Positions 13,333-36,300 of a DNA stretch of 64,000 nt are shown in pieces. Made by a program: the position numbers and the translations under genes. Position 1 is the first letter of the stretch. Each line of letters starts with the position of its first letter. The notes beneath the pieces are model-generated. The model ran no database searches, was not told the DNA's origin, and was given only the letters and a program-made list of their open reading frames with translations. The DNA is from Taeniopygia guttata (Eukaryota; Chordata; Aves; Passeriformes; Estrildidae). Where the stretch lies: positions 5,204,001 to 5,268,000 of the forward strand of contig NC_133027.1 of NCBI RefSeq assembly GCF_048771995.1, written 5' to 3'.

Positions 13333-13446
13333 CAAGTAAGCCCCGGCTGGGTTAGTGAGGCCTAAAACAGGTAAAGAAACCATATGCCGGGTAAACAAAC
13401 TCCACACCAAGTAAATAAGCCCTAAACCAAGTAAATAAGTCCTGCA
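13333..13446. repeat. Degenerate short tandem repeat beside the CENPQ/MMUT promoter
   Basis: Repeated units of about 19-26 bases resemble 'CAAGTAAATAAGCCCTAAAC'. The last two units are nearly identical and the earlier ones have diverged. It lies about 70 bases from the promoter's first ZNF143-type site, on the CENPQ side. Confidence 0.55.
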
Positions 13447-13516
13447 TGTCCCCCTCCCACCCTTAACTATCCATGTTGTGGGACAGCTTTCAGAACGGAC
13501 CGCAAATAAGCGCTGG

Positions 13517-13535
13517 ACTACAACTCCCGGCACGC
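13517..13535 (+). promoter_or_regulatory. ZNF143/STAF-type site, forward
   Basis: ACTACAACTCCCGGCACGC matches the long ZNF143 (STAF/SBS2) consensus of the form ACTACAATTCCCAGCATGC, with changes at the T/C and AGCATGC/GGCACGC positions. It sits on the CENPQ-proximal side of the promoter. Confidence 0.75.
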
Positions 13536-13580
13536 ATCGCTCCCCACCGCCGCATAGAAGACACATCCGTAGGTTGCAGT

Positions 13581-13599
13581 GCATGCTGGGAGTTGTAGT
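13581..13599 (-). promoter_or_regulatory. ZNF143/STAF-type site, reverse
   Basis: The reverse complement reads ACTACAACTCCCAGCATGC, a near-perfect ZNF143 consensus. It faces the site at 13517-13535 across 45 bases, giving an inverted pair. Confidence 0.85.
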
Positions 13600-13791
13600 C
13601 ATTCCCCACCCATACCATCTCGCATCCCCAAATGCCCGCTTCCCGGTGCTTCTGGAGAGCAGCGCGGATAACAACCCCACAAAACTCTTCCTCTCCTCCC
13701 GGTTCATGTCTCCCCAATCCTCACCTTCCCGGCGCTGCCTCCCCCGCCTCAGCCCGCCGGGACGTTGCAAAACAAACCCGCGCTTCCCGCG

Positions 13792-13801
13792 GCGCATGCG
13801 C
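13792..13801. promoter_or_regulatory. NRF-1 site
   Basis: GCGCATGCGC is the palindromic NRF-1 core. NRF-1 activates many nuclear genes for mitochondrial proteins, which fits MMUT. It lies between the likely CENPQ and MMUT start regions. Confidence 0.75.
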
Positions 13802-13820
13802 AACTCCGCTCCCGCCCACC

Positions 13821-13830
13821 GCGCGTGCGC
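13821..13830. promoter_or_regulatory. Second NRF-1-like site
   Basis: GCGCGTGCGC differs from the NRF-1 core by one base and lies 19 bases after the perfect site, just before the probable MMUT exon 1 donor. Confidence 0.55.
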
Positions 13831-13902
13831 GGAGGCTGCGTGCTGACGGAGGGGCCGGTGAGGTAACGGGAGGATCCCGTCCCTGACCCCATCCCGATCC
13901 CT

Positions 13903-13973
13903 TTCCTTGTCCTTGTCCCTGTCCATGTCCGGAGCCCCAAGCTCTGCCCCTGTCCTTGTCCTTATCCCCTGTC
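13903..13973. repeat. Imperfect CCTTGT/CCCTGT hexamer repeat
   Basis: Two clusters of TGTCC-type units, at about 13903-13929 and 13949-13973, lie just inside MMUT intron 1. They open a long Arg/Gly-rich antisense frame that I do not regard as coding. Confidence 0.6.
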
Positions 13974-14189
13974 CCAGCTCCCGGCTGTCCCCATTGGCTG
14001 CCCGAGGGGCGTGGTGGGGGCGGGCGCGGTCCCGGCACGGGGAGCGGAGCGTCCCTGTCCGGCTGTGGGTGCTGAGGGGAGAGGGGTGTGGAGAGGGGTG
14101 ACAGGCGGGGATGGGAGATGGGCAGAGGGGAATTGTCTGAAAGTGAACAAGGGTCAGTGCAGCGTCCAGCTCCGGGGCAGGAATAATCC

Positions 14190-14715
14190 CGGCGTGCTTT
14201 AGAAAGAGCATTGCCAGCAGGAAGGTGATCCTGCCCCTCTGCTCTGCCCTGCTGAGGCACATCTGGGCTGCTGTGTCCAGTTCTGGGCTCCTCAGGACAA
14301 GAGAGACATGGAGCTCCTGGAGTGGGTCCAGTGAAGGTTGGCAAAAATGATGGACAGACTGGAGCATCTCCCTGACAAGAAAAGGCTGAGGGATTCAGTC
14401 AGTTACAGTTCAGCCTCCTGAGGGGCCCTCAGCCCTGGGTGTCCCTGTGTGCAGCAATGGCACCAGAGAAACGGGCAGGAACTGATGCCGAGGGAGTTCC
14501 ACCTGGACACGAGGAAGAACTTCTGTACTCTGCAGTGACAGAGCGCTGAAGAGGCAGCCTCCACGGAGAGGCTGTGGAGTCTCCCTCTCTGGAGATATTC
14601 CAGAAATGTCTGGACACAATCCTGTGCCCTGTGCTCTGGGATGACCCTGCTTGAGCAGGGAGGTTGGATCAGATGAGCCACTGTGGTCCCTTCCAGCCTG
14701 ACCCATCCTGTGACC
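14190..14715 (+). mobile_element. CR1 LINE 3' segment, about 0.5 kb
   Basis: Runs from 'CTGCTGTGTCCAGTTCTGGG' through the GACAAGAGAGACATGGAG and 'GGCAGGAACTGATG' regions to 'GGTCCCTTCCAGCCTGACC'. It is one of the longer CR1 pieces here, in MMUT intron 1. Confidence 0.88.
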
Positions 14716-15084
14716 CATGCAGGGGTGTGGGCACAGGTTGCCTTCCTTCCTGGCTGCAGCATCACATCCCCGCAGGGCATGAGTGTTCCTCAGGAGCTCC
14801 TCTGTGCTCCTCAGGTTATAGGCATACCACACTTAGCATATATATTATTAAAGCACATGTTTGGAGGGTGTTGCTGCAGTGATACAGATGCTCTCCAGTT
14901 TTATGCAGGATTTCTCAAAAAGGTGTCAGGGAAGTATGTGTTTCTTGGGAGTTGTGAAAAAGATGAGAGAGTGAGGAAGTGACTGACCCTTGGAGCCAAT
15001 CTGTAAAGGTTTTATTTTTGTAAAGAACTGCAAGGATAGGGTATGGAGAGCAGAAGCAGAGGAGCTTACAGCTTTTCAGACCTA

Positions 15085-15285
15085 CTGAACTCACAGACTG
15101 GTTTGAATTGGAAAGGACGTGAAAGATCATCTCATTCCAACCCCTGCCATGGGCAGGGACATCTTCCACTAGACCAGGTTGCTCCAAGCTTCATCCAGCC
15201 TAGCATTGGACACTTCCAGGGATTGGGCAGCCACAGTTTCTGTGGACAATCTGTGCCAGGGCCTCACCACTCTCACAGGGAATTG
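15085..15285 (-). mobile_element. CR1 LINE 3' fragment
   Basis: Reverse complement of a CR1 3' end, with 'TTCCAACCCCTGCCATGGG', 'GGACACTTCCAGGGATTGGG' and 'CCAGGGCCTCACCACTCTC'. In MMUT intron 1. Confidence 0.88.
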
Positions 15286-15505
15286 TTCACATTGTTGCCC
15301 CTATCAGTTTCATGCATGGTGGGACAAGCTCTGCAGCTTGTATTGTCCCTGTGTTCTCACATACCACATTTTTTTTCTCCTTTTTTTTTCAATGTCTCAC
15401 TAGTTTCCATCCAGCCCAAGCCATATTTTCCAAAGTGTGTGATTATATCAGCAATTTTCTGACAGCTCACTTCTTTCAGGGCGCCTCCTTGATGCTGGAT
15501 ACTGG

Positions 15506-15588
15506 GAAGAAATTCTGTGAGGGTGGTGAGGCACTGGCACAGGTTGCCTAGAGAAGTTGTAGCTGCCCCAGACCTGGAAAAGCATCAC
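15506..15588 (+). mobile_element. Short CR1 LINE fragment
   Basis: 'TGAGGGTGGTGAGGCACTGG' and 'AGAAGTTGTAGCTGCCCC' are CR1 3' UTR motifs. The 3' terminus is missing. Confidence 0.7.
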
Positions 15589-16005
15589 TCTTTGACATGA
15601 AGGAATTCCTAGATGAGAGATGTGAAGGTGAGCGGGTAGCTGGCCATGCCATCTTCATGTCTCACACTGGCTTTTCAGTGACTGATTAATGACAGTGATG
15701 CTGAGGGACTGAAATAAGTAACACATCTCAGATGTGGATATTGATAAGTTGAGGGAATGTTTTCCTTGGTTAGAGGAAAATGTAGGATTTTTCCTGAACT
15801 CTGCTCCTGGTTGAAAGGCAAGAGGAAGGGCTGTCTGTCAAATCAGTGCGTGCACAACACATTTTGTTTTTCTCCTGAGGGATTGCTTTGGATTTAGCAA
15901 ACTGCATGACCTCTCCATCCTCACAACTGCTATGTTAGGTGCATATGATAATGCAAAAGGGATGTTTTTATTTTGCCCAGCTTGCCCCACCCTGCGAGGA
16001 GAGCC

Positions 16006-30675
<14,670 letters not shown>

Positions 30676-31192
30676 CTCTGAAATGTCACAACTCAGCAGC
30701 CTTACACCGACCACATGATTGTCAGCAAGGTGTGGCCAGCCACAAACCTCTGCTCCCACTGCCCCCTGGCCTCGTGTTTTGTGCTTTCTAAAAAAATTCT
30801 AAGCTCTCTGCTTGTTCTATTTGAGGATTATTTATATAGATACCCACAAGAAAATTTTATCTCTAGAACTATGATTTCAGGAAGCAAAGGGAATTCAAAT
30901 AAGTTGTGTTTGGGGTTTTTTCCTCCAGATGTACTTATAAATAACTGCTGCAGCTCTTTGGTTGGTCTCTTCTGCATGCAGAGAACTTGTTTTGAATTTT
31001 TTTGATAGTTATAGTAGACCTAGAACTCTTCTGGCAGTATCACTCATCAGCAGAGATGGGATTGAATCCAGCAGCACTTTGATTTGAGAAATGGGGGCTT
31101 CTCAGGCAAGGGCAGTGATGGGGACAGAGTACAGTGCACAGCTGCTCCTATACAGGCTACTGCCATCTACAGCATTTGTATCTTATTAAGCC

Positions 31193-31198
31193 ATTAAA
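31193..31198 (+). promoter_or_regulatory. Candidate MMUT poly(A) signal
   Basis: ATTAAA, the commonest variant hexamer, lies 518 bases after the MMUT stop codon and just before a CR1 fragment. Other signals further on cannot be excluded. Confidence 0.3.
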
Positions 31199-31237
31199 AT
31201 CAAACATTATCTAACTATAATTTTATAAAGAGAGTTA

Positions 31238-31390
31238 TGTTGTGGCTGCCCCATCCCTGGAAGTGTTCAAGGCCAGTTTGAATAGGGCTTGGAGCAACCT
31301 GGGATAGTGGAAGGGGGTTGGAACAAGATGATCTTTCAGGTCCCTTCCCACCCAAACCACTCTATGATGCTGTGTTTCTCTGATTCTGTG
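31238..31390 (+). mobile_element. CR1 LINE 3' fragment
   Basis: 'TGTGGCTGCCCCATCCCTGG', 'GGAGCAACCTGGGATAGTGG' and a terminal CTCTATGATGCTGTG identify a forward CR1 3' end between MMUT and the opsin. Confidence 0.9.
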
Positions 31391-32369
31391 AAGTTGTTCA
31401 TCAAAGAGCTTGTGTTTTACATTAATGAGCACCAAAACTGTTATGTGGGTGAAAGAAGAATCCAAGACAAAGTTTAAGTTGCACAGTATTACTGGCAAAG
31501 TAATGGGGTGGAATCCAAGCCTTTGTAATGTTATCCTCGTGCTCTAACTTCTGGAATAATGACCTCTCTCAAATTTGATCTTTGTTCTGAAGTGAATCAC
31601 ATTTAATTTTGCAGATGGAAAATTGACCATTAACAGAAGTTTTCTATAAAAAAATCAGTAAGTTATTCCTGTGCCTTAATAGCCAGAGACTGCCTAGAAG
31701 CTTTTTCAAAATAAGGCATTGAAATTAAACTTATTTCAATACATATCAGAGTTTTAGTTGTGTTATCCAACTTTATACGTCATCATCTTTATATGATGGC
31801 TTAAAAAGTGTCATATCTTATGACTCTTGATATGTCATAAATGGAGTAAGGAGTTCCATTTATCCTCAATGGAAAGAAAAAAGCCAAAGGTGGCTGGCTC
31901 AGGTTGAGTGTCTGCATTGTAATCCTCCTCAGAGTGGTGAGAAAACTCCTAATATGTGAGAGGTCTGATCTGTTGGAGATTTTAGATTAATTTTTTTTTT
32001 GTATTGAGGTGGTTGTACTGGTGATTGCAAACATGAGGTGCCCAGACTCACTCCTGAACTCAGTGCTTGCATCCTGAAAAGACAGCACAGTCCACGGCTG
32101 GGTAGGAAATAACCATGGAATTATAATTTGACCATTAAATTACCTTCTCAAAACTTAAAAAAACAACCAAACAAACCTGGTGTTATGGTTCTACTGAATC
32201 AGCAAACTCTGTTCTCAGTTGCAGTCATGTCAGTGCTCTAGCCAGGGGGGAATTTGGGATCTCAGGAGCTCCCATGGAAGCTGTGAGAGCCAGGACTGCA
32301 TCTGCAGGGTGACACTGCTAGGAAGGTCACGTGGGGAATGCCTTGTGTCATCCTGTACAGAAAACAGCT

Positions 32370-32555
32370 GCAGAGAAAGGGTGGTAAAACACTGGAACAG
32401 GCTGCCCAGGGAAGTGATGGAGTCACAATCCCTGGGAGTGTTTCAAAAATATGTGGATGTGGCACTGGAGGACGTGGTTTAGTGGTGAACACGGTGGTGA
32501 TGCGTTGATGTTTGGACATGGTTTTAAAGGTCTTTTTCAACCTTAAGTGTTCCAA
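32370..32555 (+). mobile_element. CR1 LINE 3' fragment, diverged
   Basis: 'AACACTGGAACAGGCTGCCC', 'GAAGTGATGGAGTCACAATC' and 'TTTAAAGGTCTTTTTCAACC' mark a CR1 subfamily different from most others here. Intergenic. Confidence 0.8.
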
Positions 32556-32855
32556 CAGCTTCTGTGGCAGAAGAGCTGTTGTGCCTCAGCCAGCAACAGC
32601 TGAAGGACACAGTTCCTCCTGCTGAGAGCTTCCTTCCCTTCCCACTGTGCCATTTGGGACACACAGAAGGCATCCGTCACTGACTGCCACCTTTTCACCA
32701 AACCTCATCTGACCAAGGCTGCTCTGCTCCTTGGACTTGTGCTTGGAGGAGTTGGAGCTGCACCTCTGAGAGAGCAAGGAACCAGAGATCTCTAATTTTG
32801 GGAGCAGCCACATTCTCACCTTTTCCTGGCAGTGAACATTTCTTGCTCCCCATAT

Positions 32856-32995
32856 GGTTTTCAGTCTGAATTGCTGAAAAAATACACACTCAGCTGTGTT
32901 TACTGCTAACAGTGTGTGCAACCTTGGTTTTCAGTCTGAATTGCTGGAAAAATACACACTCAGCTGTGTTTACTGCTAACAGTGTGTGCAACCTT
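32856..32995. repeat. Near-perfect 70-bp tandem duplication
   Basis: Copies 32856-32925 and 32926-32995 lie head to tail and differ at one of 70 bases (GCTGAAA versus GCTGGAA). The unit resembles no repeat I recognise. It lies about 330 bases beyond the opsin stop codon, between the convergent MMUT and opsin genes. Confidence 0.95.
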
Positions 32996-33225
32996 TGGTT
33001 TTCCCTTGTGGCTGTTTTACTGGTAGGGCCAACAGTTGGCAGATAGATTGCATTAAATAAAATCAAAAGTATAGGAAAAAAATCAACAAAAATAATAAAT
33101 GTCTTTTTACCTGAAAATAAGTTTAATTTACATGATTTTATGTTTGGTACATAAATCTATTTCCCCTAAAGTGGAGGCTTAAAGACAATATTTGAGAGTT
33201 GCTTAAAAATATATACTTAAATCTC

Positions 33226-33231
33226 TTTATT
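33226..33231 (-). promoter_or_regulatory. Candidate opsin poly(A) signal
   Basis: TTTATT on the + strand gives AATAAA on the - strand, 89 bases after the opsin stop codon. It would make a very short 3' UTR. Confidence 0.5.
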
Positions 33232-33319
33232 GACGTAAGATAGGGAGTGACAACCTCATTTCCTGCATCCCTGCTCCTTTGGGCCTGGGAGTGAGGCGGG
33301 GTTGACCCCATGCTGCACT

Positions 33320-36300
33320 TCAGGGAGCTGCAGCTCCCGGGTTCTGCACCTGCGGCGCCGCAGACAGACGGACGTTGTCCCTCCCACTCCACATGGTGGA
33401 CACGGGATTCTCCACGGAGTTGTCGGAGCTGAAGTAGTGAACCCGCCAGGCACAGCAGCACTGCAGCCTCTTAACCTCGCAGCGGAAAGTCTTACTGAAG
33501 ACGTAGTAAATGAAAGGGTTGTAGGCCGTGGAGGACTTGGCAAACAGGCATGGCAGCAGCGTCACCACGGGCTGCAGGGAGTGGCTGGAGTTAAAGATGG
33601 ACCAGAAGCTGGTGGCTGCATAGGGAGTCCAGGAGCTCAGGAATCCCACTGAGATGAGCACGGCCATCTGCAAGGGAACAGAGCTGTTTGCAGCTGGCAC
33701 AGACAGGGTGGGTGTGCATGGGGCCACGCCTGAACTGCAACAGCCGAAGCTGTGCTTGCTGGGCCCTTATGACAAGAGACACATTGAGGGGCTGGAGCGT
33801 GTCCAGAGAAGGGGACTGAGCTGGGAAAGGGTCTGGAGCACAGGTCTGATGAGGAGCAGCTGGGGGAGCTCAGCCTGGATAAAAGGAGAGTCAGGAGGAG
33901 CTTACACACTCTACAACTCCCTGGAGGGTAGAGCCAGGTGGGGGTCAGGCTGTGCTCCCAGGTAAAAAATGAAAGGACAAGAGGAAATGCCCTCAGGTTG
34001 CACCAGCGGATGTTTAGGTTGGATATTAGTAAGCATTTCTTTACGGGAAGGGTTGTCAGTCATTGGGACAGACTGCCCGGGGCTGTGGTGGAGTCACTGT
34101 CTTTAGCAATATTTAAAAAAATGTGTTGCTGTGGTGCTTAGGGGCATGGTTAAGTGGTGGGCCTCTCAGTGCTCAATTAATGGTTGGACCTGATGATCTT
34201 AGAGACCTTTCCCAGCCTGAATGATTCTGTGATTGTATCACTGGCCTCTAGAAAGCTTGGATCAATTCTGTTTTTCCACAAGAAATGCACTACTGAAGTC
34301 CATATTTGGAAAAAAAAAATACTATTTAATATTAATATATTAAAATACTGTTTCCACACAGAATTTCTGTGTAGGTGTCTGTAATTCCATGATTCTGTGA
34401 GCTGTGTATGAGCAGAGCCAGCTCTCTGCCAGCTCCTGATTACTGCATGCTCTTCCCATCACAAGTATAACTCACCAGGGTCAGCTTCTTCTCCAGTTTG
34501 GCTGCGTTGGGGATCCTGTCAATGTTCTGGATCTCCTGGTATGCTTTATGAACCTTCCAGGCAATCCCCAAGTAGCAGGCAACGATGGTCAGCGCAGGCA
34601 GGACCATGCACAGGAGGAACATGCTCAGGATGAAGGAGAAACCATTGGAGGAGTTGTGGAATTTGCTCCAGGCTATGGTACAAGAGATGCCAAAGGGCTC
34701 AGGGCCGTAGTAGCCCCAGCCCACCAAGGGCAGGATGGCCCAGAGCAAGGAGTAGAGCCAGATAAAAGCAATCAGGATGCAGACAGTGTTCTTGGTGATT
34801 TTGTTATCTGCAAGAAAGAAGAGCAAGCATTTATGGATCCCATCCCAGCCATGTGGGGGTTTGCCATAACTTCTCCTTAGACAGAAGGATGGTGGCTCCA
34901 GACATGCCTGGGCTGCTGCTGCAGGTCCCTAACCTTTGGGCTTCTAGAGAAACAGAGTGTCAGAGGGTTGGATGAGACATGAACACAGCCTTCAGTGCTC
35001 ACCTAGAGCTCAGTAAGACAGGGAGATTTACAAGATCAATTTCACCTTGAATGTGCAGTAGTCCTAGCCCAGGAATGCCAGAAGAATATTCCTTCCTTTT
35101 AAATTCCAGTGTATCTGCCTGGATACAAATAGGAAGGGAAGGCAGTCTGGCCCAAGAAAACATTTGTGCTCTCCATTTTGAGGTAGTTTCACTTGATAAA
35201 ACTGAGAAGTGAAAAGCCTCATTGTTTCATACAGAATTTAATCAGATTCCTCTGGGAACACCAGGATTTGGTACTCATTAAAATTGAGGTTTATTCTGCT
35301 GTTACTGACCTGATAATCCACGCCACATTCCACAAAGCACCTCCCAGAGCAGCCCAGCCCAACACAGCAGCACCGGGTGACCAGACGGGCGATTTACTCA
35401 CTGTTGGATTTGGGTGAGTTGGTGACGAGGAATCGAATCACGGCCATGGCACACAGGGTCATCATGCTGCAGACTCCCAAGAGGAAACCCATCAGGGCAT
35501 AGTACACACAGGAGGCGTCTCCCCCCAGCCAGGCGTGGCTCCAGGCAGAGGCGATGGCCAGCGGGTACATGCTGAGGGCCATCCCAATGTCTGCCACCGC
35601 CAGGTTCACTGTCAGCAGCTCTGGGGGCTTCAGCAGGGACGAGCGTTTCACAGCCGTGGCAAGGACGGCTGAATTGCCAAGGATTGTCAGGATGGCTGAA
35701 AGGGAAGGATGAACACACACAGGAATATCGCATGGTTAAGACGCCTGGAAAATCCACTGGAAGTATGTGAAGTGCCTGAGAGGGGCTACAAGAGAGCTGA
35801 GGAGGGACTTCTTACAAGAACATGTAGTGATAAGGGGAATGGCTTTAAACTGAAAGAGAGCAGGTCTAGGTTTGGTGTTAGGTGTCCTTCCCTGTGAGGG
35901 TGAGGAGGCCCTGGCACAGGGTGCCCTGAGGACCTGTGGCTGCTCCATCCCTGGAACTGTCCACGGCCAGGTTGGATGGGGCTTGCAACAACCCGGGCTA
36001 GCGGAAGGTGTCCCTGCCCATGGGAGGGTTTGGATTGTCCTTCACTGTCTGCCCATGTGCAAGGTCACTTTCTGTCTTTTTTACAAGCCCCCTTTAAGTG
36101 CTGGAAGGCCACAGTGAGATCTCCCTGTAGCCTTTTCCAGAGAGAACCCCGCAGCTCTCCCAGCCTTCTCCAGAGCAAAGGCGCTCCAACCCTCAGAGCA
36201 CCTTTGTGGCCTCCTCTGGACCCACTCCAGCAGGTCCATGTGTTCCTTGCACTGAGAAAGAATATCCTCACTTCTCCTTCCTGCTGAAGTACTCCAGCCC

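Larger units (their letters stand above)
13490..13860. promoter_or_regulatory. Bidirectional CpG-rich promoter of CENPQ and MMUT
   Basis: A CpG-rich stretch separates the divergent CENPQ (leftward) and MMUT (rightward) genes and has no obvious TATA box. It contains two inverted ZNF143/STAF-type motifs and two NRF-1-type palindromes, listed separately. A leftward donor at 13725 (AAG|GTGAGG on the - strand) would close a CENPQ 5' UTR exon. A rightward donor at 13857/13858 (CCG|GTGAGG) would close a noncoding MMUT exon 1. The start sites themselves are inferred. Confidence 0.8.

Noticed and set aside
13285-14367. 360-codon open frame on the - strand across the CENPQ/MMUT promoter
   Set aside because: It runs through a CpG island, a CCTTGT-type simple repeat and a CR1 element, is rich in Arg/Gly/Pro, and matches no protein family. 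GC-rich sequence with few stops explains it.
33775-34238. Possible extra opsin or unrelated exon between opsin exons 3 and 4
   Set aside because: The open frames there are CR1 sequence.
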